Assembly: GCA_963576725.1 (NCBI GenBank)
Contig: OY755242.1
Coordinates: 9,577,132-9,641,131 of the forward strand
Source: Azorinus chamasolen
Taxonomy: Eukaryota > Mollusca > Bivalvia > Cardiida > Solecurtidae
DNA: 64,000 nucleotides
Reading direction: 5' to 3'
The position numbers and the translations under genes were made by a program. The notes beneath the pieces are model-generated. The model did not search any database. It saw only the letters and a list, made by a program, of their open reading frames with translations, and was not told the origin of the DNA. Shown here piece by piece: positions 46,235 to 57,097 of the stretch (position 1 is the stretch's first letter; each line of letters starts with the position of its first letter).

Positions 46235-46246
46235 TAATAATAATAA
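46060..46246 (+). mobile_element. Retroposon 3' end with (ATA)n tail
   Basis: TGTGAAGCGCTTTTGAACGC and AAAGAGCGCTATATAAATGT are followed by an (ATA)n tail to 46246. The GCGCTATATAAAT(G/A) stem-loop with a TTA/ATA tail is typical of L2/CR1-type LINE 3' ends and the SINEs that share them. No reverse transcriptase sequence is seen upstream. Confidence 0.55.
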
Positions 46247-46716
46247 CTTATAATTCTTGAAAATGTTTTAAGTCAATTTGGGATCATTTTGATACTTTTA
46301 AATTAGGCTGACAGTAGAAAATAGTGTACACTCGGATGCAATTGCTCCTAGGGGAACCATTTGATCTGGGTGTACACTGTTTGCCTAACTGTGTCTGTCT
46401 GAATACTTAGGGTAGTTAGGTGTTTTTACATAACTTTAGCTCTATGTACAACAGTGGTACACAACTAAGCTCTATTTATTTGACCTTCTGTGACCACATG
46501 GGGTGCTAGACCACCATCCTCTAGAGCTGTTTAAAATATCAAGAACAATCAAAACTTCCAGCAAAAAAGTTATCGTTTTAATCATCTGTATGCTAGCAAT
46601 GAATTTGAGGCAATCTATGTAAACAGGTTGTTTTTAAGAAAAAATGGAAAATTAATTTGAGAATTATAGCAAACAAAACATTTTTTGCAAATGACAATAA
46701 CTCGGAAGACAGAGCA

Positions 46717-46965
46717 TTAACATTTTACTCCATGTGTTGTTTTATGCCTTTGCAAACTGAGTAGACCCAGATCAGATGGCTCCTGTAGGATTCATCTCAT
46801 CTAGGTCTGTTCTGTTTGGTTATGGAATTATACTAAAGATCTGATTCTAATTTCTCTCATAATTTTATGCCATTATAAAAATCATGTACATAAGTACATA
46901 TACATGTACTTAATATTCATGACGTCATTAATTCTTACATGAATATTTATGGAGTAAAGGGTTAA
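46717..46965. mobile_element. Long TTAA-family MITE, complete
   Basis: 249 bp from TTAACATTTTACTCCATGTG to GGAGTAAAGGGTTAA. The hairpin core is in the first half. The second half has ATGACGTCATTAATTC, where other copies have ATGATGTCATTA; this gives a perfect CRE palindrome (TGACGTCA) here. Confidence 0.78.
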
Positions 46966-48230
46966 CATATATCAATATCTGTGATATAAATAACCACACA
47001 CACAAGTTTTGCTGGAATCTACTCAGATATAATAGAAGAATGACAGCCAGAAAACATTGGTGACCAAAGATAAACAGAAGCTAGTGCTAAGCTAAAATGA
47101 CATCTTATAAGTCCCTGGACAATGTTTTACTATCAGCCTGCTGAGCAACCTTTTGTTGGTAGAAAATATCATTGACGTAAGATGTCACAGTTGATCTATC
47201 TTGCATTTGCAAACAGAGAAGACCCAGATCAGACAGTTCCTGTAGGAGCCGTCTGATCAGAGTCTGCTCTGTTTGTTAATGAAATTTAATCAACTTGTTT
47301 CTTTAGTTTCTAAAATGGTTACAATGTTGCACCTTTCAAATTTAATTACAGTGTAGCTTTGTCCATGAATATTCAGAATGTATTGAAATTTGGACTAAAT
47401 ATAGAACAGGTAATGTCGTAATGGGGTTCATTATTCAGTTGATCACATCTAAGATTTTTCCTCTTTGCACTATAGTTCTGGCAGTGGATGTTTATAATCT
47501 TTGCAAATAGTTTGGGTCCAGATGAGACTGTAACTCTGCCTCTTATCAGGATCAAAACTGTTTGACTCTCTGAATCTCTAAAAATGACAAAAACGTTAAT
47601 TTGGGAAATAGAAGCAAACAATGATTTTTGTAGATGACTTAGCGTGCAAAAAGTTTTATTGGAACACTATGTCCCCTACTGGTATGTGTCAAAAAGAAAT
47701 CTGCTTCAGATGAGAACAGAGCCAGTGACAAGGAGAGATGAAGATATACCCACAGCAAAAAGAGAATAAAATACAATTAAAAACTGTTCCTTCTTAGGTA
47801 TAAAATCTCACCATTCTCAGAAAACGTCTGCCATTCTGTAAATAATTTGGAGCCATGAACACAAATTAGCTTTCAAAAACAAATGATCTATGACTCTGGT
47901 TTAACAGTAAATTAAGGTTTAACATGCTCGAACCTGTCACAATTTTCAGAAAAACTGATGGGCGTATTCAATTAGCGAACTCCGAGACTCTTTATACACA
48001 ACAGGATAGTGTAACATACACTCTTTGATCACCCTTCAAATATATTTTTTCAGTGCTTTCATGCATGCCTTAACCCTTTGAATGCAGATTACATATGCAC
48101 TTTCATTTGCAAACAGTGTAGACCCAGGAACCCTCTTATCAAGAGTCTGCACTATTTGTCATTCAGAATCCTCTAGCAAATTATACTAATCCTTTCATAT
48201 TGAGTGGATTCTTTATTTAAACTATTCTAC

Positions 48231-48494
48231 TGACATACTCCCCCATCAAGTTGAAATTCGTCTCAAATTTCTTTGGGTATGGAGAACAATTTTACTCCGG
48301 AGCACATACAGTCACAGTACCATGTTGGGCGCCAAATGTAACCAGGATTCTCTGAGAGAAAATATACCTGTCAGGTGTGGGGATGGAACTCGAGACCTCG
48401 AGATTCCTAGTCAAGCACGCTACCGCATCGCCATAAAGCCAGCTTGCACAGCCAGACTGTACAAGTGTTGATAAGGTAAACTACACCCGTGACA
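48231..48494 (-). mobile_element. LTR/TRIM-like retroelement fragment
   Basis: Read on the minus strand: a 158-bp LTR-like block (48494 to 48337, TGTCACGGGTG...TTACA), then TT, a primer-binding site TGGCGCCCAACATGG (48334-48320), only about 70 bp of internal sequence, a purine tract GATGGGGGAGTA (about 48247-48236) and TGTCA, which would start the second LTR. The second LTR is missing. The LTR contains a tRNA-like stretch (about 48432-48370). It has the parts of a gypsy-type element with no coding region. Confidence 0.5.
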
Positions 48495-48504
48495 GTTTCA
48501 TAAA

Positions 48505-49966
48505 CAGGGTTCCCACAAAACAGAAAAAATAAAATTTCCTGACTTTTCACTGACTTTTCCCTGACCGAATTTCAATTTTCCCTGACCCCATGTTAACAAA
48601 AGTTTAATTGGTTATCTATGAGCATGATGTTGGCCTCTGTCCTCCCCATCAGCCAATCCTTACCACCACTCTCTTTATGATAACTATATATACAGCAGTA
48701 GTGTTTTGATCATTTTAAAAAAAATGTTTTCGACTTTTTCATTTTTAATTGCTCAACATTGAATGTAACATGCAGGATGCCAAACAGGTCCTAATATGCA
48801 CCCAAAGTAGATAGTCTCTTAAATCTTTCTACCTCTCTTAACCCTTTCCTCCATGAATTTTTATTAGAGACTCCTTCTACTATGAATATATTATTAAGTA
48901 AAATTTTATTTTTCAGCAAAGTTATGAAATATTTTGGCAGCAGACTACAGTAAAAACTCAGATTTATGATATTTTTCTAAGAAAACAGAGTAGACCCTGA
49001 TAAGGCAGCTCTCCTACAGGAGCCGCCTGATATGGGTCTATTCTGTTTACAAAGGTGATAAAATGTGTATCTATGGTGGAAAGGGTTAATCTTTCAGTTT
49101 TTCTGTGTAAGCTGAATTTTAAAATAGTACATATAGTGTGTAAGACACTGATATACATATAGCATGTTAGTAAAATGGGGTCAAAATTGGCCCCGTCCCA
49201 GGGCCGGCTAGTTTACATAGTGAAAACTTTGAAAATCTTCTCTTCTGATTTTCTGGTGAGCGATATTTGGGCCTTTCAGGCCCTCTTGTTTTGCAATTAA
49301 ATCAAAATTTTGCATCACTTAGGATGTTTTTCCCAAATTGGGAAAAATGGGTCCTTTTAACGGGTCTCTGTAGACGCCAGAAAAGTGTCTGCATTTTCAA
49401 TGTTTTCATAATAGCAGACAAAATATTGCTGTCCTTACAAGTGAAGACAGTACAGTAGAGTGTCCAATATCTAGCACTGCTGCCCATCATGTCCTAACAA
49501 GTGAAGACACTACAGTAGAATGTCCAATATCTAGCAGCTGCCCAGCCTGAGACACTACAGTAGAATGTCCAATATCTAGCATTGCTGCCCTATTCTAGCA
49601 CTGCTGTCAAAATGGATGCTGGAGTCTTGCAGAGGTGCCAGAATTCTCCAATGATTTTGTTTTAACAGACTTCATGACAGATATACTATAAAATTTGGAT
49701 GTGAAATATACAAAGCTAATCAAAGATGTATAAAGATATTTGGTTTGGTCAAAATTGAAGAAACTGCCTTAGCCTTTTATTTTCATTCTTTCTCCTTTTT
49801 GACATATTTCCTCAACCCTCATCCTTTGGTTCCAAATTTCCCTGACTTTTCCCTGACTTTTGCCAAATTTCAAATTTCCCTGACCAATTAAAAAATTCCC
49901 TGACTTTTCCCTGACCTTGAAAAAAACCCTTTTTTCCCTGACTTTTCCCTGTCCGTGGGAACCCTG
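48505..49966. mobile_element. hAT-like element with CAGGGTTCCCAC ends
   Basis: Ends are CAGGGTTCCCAC and GTGGGAACCCTG, flanked by ATAAA on both sides (48500-48504 and 49967-49971). Subterminal CCCTGACTTTTCCCTGAC repeats occur at both ends. Inside are an inserted long TTAA-family MITE (about 48839-49090), a GGCCCTCTTGTTTTGC repeat end at about 49280, and tandem AGTGTCCAATATCTAGCA repeats (49445-49620). No transposase is visible. Confidence 0.65.
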
Positions 49967-50083
49967 ATAAAGGAGATGGCTGAAAATTAGATTTAAAATT
50001 TGGAACATATTACAAACTTGCCATTCCCTATAAAAGTTCAAGCTGCACTATGCCCTCTATTAATGTTATTGACTATTCCATAC

Positions 50084-50212
50084 CTTGTGCCAGCTTCTTC
50101 TGCCTCTCTGCCTGTTTCTCAAACAGCTGTCGGGTTTCTGGTAGAAGCCACTCATTTGGGTCAGAGCTTTCTTGGCTGTTCAAGGTTCTAAGTAGACTTG
50201 TTCTGGTATGAC
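50084..50212 (-). CDS. VWA3B: VWA3B-like exon before the 19-kb intron
   Basis: A 129-nt exon with acceptor ATTTTCAG and donor GTATGG, entering with 2 nt and leaving with 1 nt. It encodes GHTRTSLLRTLNSQESSDPN, EWLLPETRQLFEKQAERQKK and LAQ. Its phase matches the segment A exon at 30629-30683 across a 19.4-kb intron that contains the large inverted-repeat transposon and the hAT-like element. By symmetry, an unseen copy of this exon beyond 64000 should precede segment B. Confidence 0.76.
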
Positions 50213-50964
50213 CTGAAAATCAAGACCACAAATTGAAATATGGATACTTGGCTTCAAAGGTGCTTTCTGCATGACTTTCACACTTATTAAGCAGCCACCA
50301 GTCCTGCCCAAAAAGATCTGATTATTCTTTCCGGTTTAGATCGTTTTTGCTGTATTCAATTAAGTGAAATAGTTACAATTCCCTCCAACCATTCAGTACA
50401 AAACTCTTTCCCAACCACAGGTGTTTCCATGATAACCTTTGCAAACGATTTAACCCTTACGTGCGGGACACAATTCACATATGTCATTTGCAAACAGTGT
50501 AGACCCAGATGAGTGGGCTCCTCCAGGAGCCCTCTCATCAGGGTCTGCACTCTGCACTGTTTGTCATGTTACACTTTTCTTTAGAAAAATCCCTAACTAT
50601 TCACCATAGGCTTGACCTGTTTGAACATTGGAATAGTCCATTTGAAAAGCCAGCGTTATAAGGGTTAAATCCAAATGTGACAATGATTTCATTAGCATTT
50701 CATCAGAATCCGAACAGTTTGAAAAATGTGGTCATGGTCCCCCAACTCCCCCTGTATTGTGGACAGACTGTACATGGAGTTGTAAATCTAACATTTTCAC
50801 ATATTTGCAAACACAGCTGACTCAGTTCAAACAGTTCCTGTGGGAGCTATCTGATCAGGGTCAGTACTATGTTTGCTTATAGGAAATAATATAGATGTGA
50901 TTCAACATATCCTTTCATTGCCAAACGTGTTCTTGATTATATGTCATTATGAAAAATTAACTGA

Positions 50965-51175
50965 TTAACCCTGTACTCCATAAGCTATTTTTAAACCCAA
51001 CCTCTTTGAATTAATCTACCGAAAAGGAGCATTAACTAGAGAAAAGGAAATTTTTAGAATTTTGTAGTTTGAAACCATTGTGATAAATAGAGCAAATGCT
51101 CTATTTATCACAATGGTTTCATTAAGTGACTTTGACAGAGGCGTAGAAAGGCGTATTTATGGAGGAAAGGGTTAA
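50965..51175. mobile_element. TTAA MITE next to the 51.3-kb exon
   Basis: 211 bp from TTAACCCTGTACTCCATAAG to GGAGGAAAGGGTTAA, with a shortened hairpin (AATAGAGCAAATGCTCTATT). It ends 29 bp from the exon at 51205, so it sits almost on the donor side of the splice site. Confidence 0.8.
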
Positions 51176-51204
51176 TATTCAAAAAGCCATTTTTTTCATC
51201 TCAC

Positions 51205-51455
51205 CTGCTGCTAGTGGCTTAATTGGGCCTCTGGCAGAACTTGATCGTCTGGATGTGACTGAGCGCTTGGCTTTAGTAAATGACCTTGAGTCCATTGAGG
51301 CTGCAAGCTTGGGTGGTGGTATAGGAGTATGTTCTCTATCAGGTGGGGCACTGCTAGGACGAGGTGGAGGAGTGTCAGATCGTGAGAGATACAGCTCCCT
51401 AGGGTCCATGGAGGGAACAGCTGATAGACGGTCTGTCTGGGGCATGGGATGGTTC
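51205..51455 (-). CDS. VWA3B: VWA3B-like exon, Pro/Ser-rich linker
   Basis: A 251-nt exon with acceptor TTTGATATTATAG and donor GTGAGA. It enters with 1 nt and leaves with 1 nt. It encodes a low-complexity linker: NHPMPQTDRLSAVPSMDPRE, then a proline cluster (TPPPRPSSAPP, TPIPPPKLAA) and a basic serine run (KRSVTSRRSSSARGPIKPL). It is probably disordered, and the RRSS motifs are possible phosphorylation sites (inference). A TTAA-bounded MITE ends 30 bp from its donor. Confidence 0.78.
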
Positions 51456-51540
51456 CTATAATATCAAATTTACTCATTCATTCCTCTAAAGCAATTATCT
51501 AATTTAATAAGTATGTTTATATTAATATTTCTCTAATTTC

Positions 51541-51792
51541 TTAACTCCTTTCCCTGTTCAATATTCATGTAAGAAATAATGATATTATGACTATTTATTT
51601 GCTCAATGTTTATAATGGCATAATGTACACACGAATGTTTGGTATTTCTAGAAGCTGTAGAGGCAGATCTATTATAAGTTCATAAGCAAACAGAGCAGAC
51701 CATGATCAGATGGCTCCTATAAGAGCTGTCTGATCTAGGTCTACTGTGTTTGAAAAGGCATGGAAAGGCTTTTATATGAAGGAAAGAGTTAA
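51541..51792. mobile_element. Long TTAA-family MITE
   Basis: 252 bp from TTAACTCCTTTCCCTGTTCA to GAAGGAAAGAGTTAA. It has the AAGAAATAATGATATTATGA block and a hairpin core GATCAGATGGCTCCTATAAG. Confidence 0.75.
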
Positions 51793-52409
51793 TACTCTGT
51801 ATTAATCCATGCAATCAGTTTAGATCAAGGTGTAAAGTGTATGGTAAAATGAACAGAAAGATGACAACATTGTAATCACAAGATATGTAAGAAATAATGA
51901 CATCATTAATATTTATTAGCTGAAGATTTTACTGTAAAATTTTCAAGGAAATTTTGACTTTGACAAAAACAGCTACATGTACTGTAGAATCAGATCTATA
52001 TCATCGTTATCATGTCATAAGTAAACACAGCAGACCCTGGTCAGATAGCTCCTACAGCAGCCATCTGATTTGGGTCTTCTTTATTTGTAAATATGTGGCA
52101 GTTAAGTTTTAGTTTTATTGTTGGCAGTCAGTATTTAATAATGCCTTTGGCCATTTACAAAACAAACTACCAATTATGGCAATGACATACAGTTCTATAC
52201 ATTTCAATATTCACAATTCAACTCAGAAATGGTAAAATATCATACAATGTATATATACTACATTGTAACACAAATACATTAAGCTTATGATCATGATCTA
52301 TGGTGCATCAAAGGATCACTTGTGTCATAAACATATTTAGCTGTTTCAAAAATCCTCTTTAAATTTTAAGAAGACATAAGTCTACAGACTAGTATAAATG
52401 TCAATTTAC

Positions 52410-52543
52410 CTGCTGCATTTCTTCAAGTTATCAATTTCTTTTTCCCATGACAGTTTTGCACATTCGTCTCTCAGTTCTGCTACCTTGTCCAGATCTCCCA
52501 GGTCTTGTCTCAGCTCATCCTTCAACATCCTTATGTCTTCACT
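52410..52543 (-). CDS. VWA3B: VWA3B-like exon, coiled-coil segment
   Basis: A 134-nt exon with acceptor GTGATTTTATCAG and donor GTAAAT. It enters on a codon boundary and leaves with 2 nt. The other two frames hit stops at once. It encodes a charged, leucine-spaced helix (SEDIRMLKDELRQDLGDLDK, then VAELRDECAKLSWEKEIDNL) that looks like a coiled coil. A fold-back repeat begins about 20 bp upstream of the acceptor. Confidence 0.76.
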
Positions 52544-52564
52544 CTGATAAAATCACATCAATCT

Positions 52565-52742
52565 GGGTCCATGCTTATAAAACGTTTAGTTGAGTCTGAG
52601 TTCGTTCTCAAGTTTTTGATTGGTCAGATTTGAGCCTTTGGCTCAAATCTGACCAATCAAAAGCTTGAGAACTCAAATCTGACCAATCAAAAGCTTGAGA
52701 ATGAAACTCAGACTCAACTAAAAGATTTATAAGCATTGACCC
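52565..52742. mobile_element. Fold-back element with an extra arm copy
   Basis: Outer arms GGGTCCATGCTTATAAA and TTTATAAGCATTGACCC. Inner arms are TTGATTGGTCAGATTTGAGC and its inverse, with one CTCAAATCTGACCAATCAAA block present twice on the right side. It also holds ATTGG/CCAAT motifs. It ends about 20 bp from the acceptor of exon 52410-52543. Confidence 0.78.
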
Positions 52743-52869
52743 TGATAAAAGCCTTTGAGCTGTTAATCATTTACCTCACAGAGATGCTTTTGAATGTTTT
52801 TGCAAACAGAGCAGATCCAGACCAGAAGACCCCTGTAGGAGCCATCTGATCAGGGTCTTCCCTGTTTGC

Positions 52870-53104
52870 TTAACCATTTGCTCTATTAAAACACCTTTTT
52901 TCATCTTTGCAAACAGGGTAGACCCATATTAGATGGCTCTTGTAGTAGCCATCTGATCAGGGTCTGCTCTGTTTGCCTATGAAATGATATATACTTGTAT
53001 ATGATTCTACAAATAAAATGTTCATGTACCACTATAAAACAACGCCCCAAAGCTAATTAATATTCATGGTGTCAATATTTCTTACACTATGTTCATGGGG
53101 TTAA
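52870..53104. mobile_element. Long TTAA-family MITE
   Basis: From TTAACCATTTGCTCTATTAA to TTCATGGGGTTAA. The core is GGGTAGACCCATATTAGATG with its inverse, and the tail is CTAATTAATATTCATGGTGT. A second core lies just before it (about 52800-52868), and another element with core AGCTCCTAAAGGAGCT follows at about 53215-53470. Confidence 0.65.
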
Positions 53105-53977
53105 GGGCTAAGGAATACTATAGATCTGGCTACAGCTTCTGACATGGACAACAGTTCCAGTGTTTATATGCTATTATAAAGTACCTTATTAATACTCATG
53201 AATCATCTATCCGTAGTCCTGTTAAGTCTTTCCCTCATACAAACGCATTTTCATGCATTTGCGAACAGAGTAGACCCAGATCAGACAGCTCCTAAAGGAG
53301 CTGTCTGATCAGGGTCTGCTCTGTTTGCTAATGAAATTTGATAGATCTGTTTATTTAGTTTCTTAAATGGCTACAATGTTCCACCTTCCATATTTCATTA
53401 TAACTATTTTGTCCATGAATATTCATAAGTTCTGAAATCTGTAATAAATGTAGAACAGGGAAAGGGTTAAGATCAACTAATCTGCCCACTGCTGAAAAAC
53501 TGTTTCATTTCTTCTTACAGTTCTCTTCATTTGCACAGTCATAATGTCAAACAGTTAAGATGCTGATGAGACAAAAAGTTACTTGGCATCTCATTGGGAA
53601 CCTGTTTTACTAAAGATCATTTGACTGAAATTATCGTACGTTCTAACATACGATGATCACAAATGGATGATGCAATCATCATAATTTATTATTATTATTT
53701 ATTATGTTATAGGTACAAGGAGCTGGTACAGTAATCTTGCAATAAACCCCCACTGGTCGACACATAACCAAACATACAAGAATCAAGTTTTCAACAAATT
53801 TCCTATGAAACACCCTTATTAATGCTTTCATTTCTAACAAAACAAGTCAACAATCATAACAGTTTTCACATGCACAATTGACTAAATGCTAGAAGCCATG
53901 GGCGGCCTGTAGAGTACAGCCATAACTGCCTCTGGTATGTGAAGAATCTTCCTCACTTCTCAGGATGTTGGAATTAC

Positions 53978-54275
53978 CTCAAGACTTCCACGCTGAAGAG
54001 ATTCCCTGGACTGATAAATTTCTGTGGACTTTCCAGAGAGTCCAGACACATTGCTAGCTTTATCATCGTAAACAGTAACCTCATCGTCACTATCTTCATT
54101 ATTGGCAGCTTTGCGCAAATCTTTTGACTGTTGTAGATATTTCTCTGCTCTTTCGATTTCGGTCTCCATTAGCATAATATCTTGCTCATTGATTGGCCAC
54201 CCAGCCTCCTCTAAAGCTTTCATGAACCAGCGGCGGTTGTTGAGGAATGATACAGGCACTTCAGCATCACCAAAC
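53978..54275 (-). CDS. VWA3B: VWA3B-like exon, segment B copy 5 of 5
   Basis: A 298-nt exon with acceptor TTGCTGTTGTCAG and donor GTAATT, entering with 1 nt and ending on a codon boundary. It encodes FGDAEVPVSFLNNRRWFMKA, a helical stretch (ERAEKYLQQSKDLRK), an acidic patch (NEDSDDE) and a Ser-rich tail. It differs from 24843-25140 by only a few bases, including Pro for Leu in the AGW(P/L)INEQD segment and Tyr-Gln for Asn-Lys near the end. Because it ends in phase 0, it can join either the 52.5-kb exon (also phase 0) or the 22.6-kb exon. Confidence 0.78.
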
Positions 54276-54305
54276 CTGACAACAGCAATTGAGAGTTTAG
54301 TGTAA

Positions 54306-55630
54306 AACTGTTGTAAAATTGGAGTTTAGTGAAAATTGTTTAACCCTTTCCCTGTTCAATGTTTATGTAAGAAATAATAACATCATGGATATTTATTTGC
54401 TGAATTATTAACACAGCATATGTACAAAAAAACACTACAGTTACAGTCATGATGACATTTGCAAAAATATAGAATTCAGGTGACCTAGATCAGATAAGTC
54501 CTGTGGCAGCTGTCTGGTCAGAGTCTGCCGTATTTGTATTTACATGTATGTCACAGAGGCTCTACTTTAGGCAATGTCAATAAAATCTTACTTTATATTT
54601 TAATTCATTACCATTCATCATGAATATAGAAAGTTTTATTTGACATGTGGCTTAACAAGATTATGTCCCTGATTCACATCACACCCTTTGTAATGATAAA
54701 CAATTGTGTGAATTTTGATGAAGATGACTTGAAGTTTGAAATATGGTTGAGAAAAGGATATGTAATGAAATATGGCTTAAGTTAAAGTTTATGCACAACC
54801 AAAACTGAACCAAACAACAGAAAAAAACCCTGATTAACTCTTTACCTGTTCAATGTTCATATAAGAACTATAATGAGCTCATAAATATTATTTGGATTAT
54901 TTCTTAAAACGGCATAATATGACACAGGAATTTTTAGCTCAGACAGAAACTGTAGAATAAGATCTATATTCTATCATAGGCAAACAGAGCAGACTCTGAT
55001 CAGACGGCCCATACAGGAGCGATCTGATCTGGGTCTACTGACTCTACTCTGTTTGCAAATGTGTGAAAAGGTGTTTATATTATGGAAAGGGTTAGCTCTT
55101 TCACCACAGAAGTCACCAGAAAACAACTGATGGAGGTTGCTGCAAATCAGCGAATCTGTGATCACCTATACAAATAGTTTGGATCCAGACGAGATGCTGA
55201 GTGACTCCATCTTATCATGCAGGATCCAAACTATTTGTCACACCACTTATTTTTTATTGCAAAAACATTGAAGGAACGTCCACTCTGAAACTAACAGTGA
55301 ACATCAGTGTTTGCAGACAAGAATAAATTGGCACTAAAGTGTTAATCGCATACATGTATTCTCTTTACCTATTCTCAGAGCAACAGATAAAGGTAAGTAC
55401 TCAAGTACTAAAATTGTCATCTCTCCACCAAACAAAATGTTGTGACCACTCTTTAGAATTGTCTCTTTGACTCAAATACTAAGTCGTCCTTTCTCAAACT
55501 CTATGTTATTTTAAAGAGTAGCCACACCATAGGGTTTGGTAGAGAAATAAAGAAGTTATTCTTGAAAATGTTTTAATTTACGCATGCTATCTGGACCTCT
55601 GATTCCACAAGAATTTTCATGGCAAACAAT
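54306..55630. repeat. Segment B intron with MITEs
   Basis: Copy of about 25171-26510. It holds two long TTAA-family elements (about 54340-54560 and 54835-55095), a TTTGGATCC core (about 55170-55240) and the CTCCACCAAA fold-back. The B copy lacks a short GACTGAGTCT duplication seen at about 25905 in segment A. Confidence 0.7.
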
Positions 55631-55867
55631 CTTCTGTATACCGGTACAGTAGAACCTCTCTATAACAACCACTAAATTGTGTTAATTAGTTGGTATTTAG
55701 GGCAGGTGGCTGCTTAAAGCAAGGTGAAAGTAAAACAGAACGCTCCTAATTAGGAGCGTTCTGTTTTACTTTCACCTTGCTTTAAACAGACACCTGCATT
55801 TAACACAAAATGCTTGATGTAATTTAGTGGCCGTTATAGAGAGGTTTTACTGTATACATGTACTTAC

Positions 55868-55921
55868 TCTTCTTCTTTTGTTTCCCTGGGTATGGTCTCC
55901 CACACCATAGCATCCAGTCTC
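55868..55921 (-). CDS. VWA3B: VWA3B-like exon, segment B copy 4 of 5
   Basis: A 54-nt exon with acceptor AATGTCTTCCAG and donor GTAAGT, entering with 1 nt and leaving with 2 nt. It encodes RLDAMVWETIPRETKEEE. A pogo-like MITE ends only about 15 bp downstream of its donor (55647-55852). It matches 26735-26788 in segment A. Confidence 0.75.
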
Positions 55922-56975
55922 CTGGAAGACATTAAGTAATGCAAAATCATACACTTGTGGACGTCTTCAGTACCAATTTAGGGTGAGTCTTGATGATCAT
56001 TTTTGTAAGAAATAATGACATCATCAATATCAGTAAAATGAATTTTGATAATGGCATATGAAGACAGGAATTTTGGCTATGAGAGAAACTGTGAAATCAG
56101 ATCTAGATTATTCTACAACCAAACAGCAGATCCTAATCAGATGGCTCCTACAGGAGCCATATGATATGGGTGTACTATTTTGCAAAGTCAATAAAAGGCA
56201 AATCTAAGAGGTATAGGATTAATGCATTGGAGAAGTCATTTATTTTGGTGCATTGATATTGATAGGAGAACAGCTTCTGAGACAGCAACGTAACTATCTC
56301 AGATTATCATTCACAGGCCTCTTAAATTGAGCAAAGTATTAGGAAGAAAACATTTCATGGTGAAAATTCAAATAATCAGTCTATGAAATATAAGACTGAT
56401 TTTTGAGATTGAGAATGACATAACATTTTGAATGTGCGAAAGGTCAGTTACATGTAGCTGGCACTTGCAAAACAGTGTCAGATGCAGATCAGGATCCACA
56501 CTTGTCATTACAAATCCTCGTGAATATCTTAAACCATTCCCTCCTAGACTATTTTTAGACTAAACCTCTTTGAATAAATCTACTGAAAATGAGCATTTAC
56601 TAGAGAAAAGAATTTTTTAATAATTGTGTAGTTTTGAAATCACTGTGATAAATAGAGCATTAATTTTGCTCCTATGGAGCAAATGCTCTATTTATCACAA
56701 TGGTTTCAAAATGTGACTGTTACAGAGGCGTCAACATGTGTCACTTGGAGGGAGTGGGTTAATAGTTTCATACTGAATGGACTCTACCATTAACACTAAT
56801 GAATATTTATGCCTGAGTTGGTCCCTTCATGAATATTATTAACTTAATTCTCATAATGTAAAATGTTTAACCATTTCCTCCATAAATACGCCTTTCTAAG
56901 CCTCTGTAAAACTATCATATCAAGATGCTCATAAATTTATCCATACTTTCATTAGAGAGGATTTTCTGTACCTAC

Positions 56976-57097
56976 CTGTTGTACATGGCTATCAGTCTCT
57001 GTAACTTTTCTTCATAAACCTTTAGATTAGCTCCATTGGGATTTATCAGTTTGATTGGTCGTCTACTTTTGTTGGAAACATGAGCAATCGGTAGCAC
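56976..57097 (-). CDS. VWA3B: VWA3B-like exon, segment B copy 3 of 5
   Basis: A 122-nt exon entering on a codon boundary (acceptor TTTAATACCCAG) and leaving with 2 nt (donor GTAGGT). It encodes VLPIAHVSNKSRRPIKLINP, then a helix with YEEKLQRLIAMYN. The KLINP..YEEKL pattern fits the region before the C-terminal helices of VWA3-type proteins. It matches 27843-27964 in segment A. Confidence 0.76.

Noticed and set aside
51159..51461. A 100-codon plus-strand frame opposite the 51.3-kb exon.
   Set aside because: Shadow of the minus-strand exon, which fits splice phase and composition; the plus-strand frame has no support.
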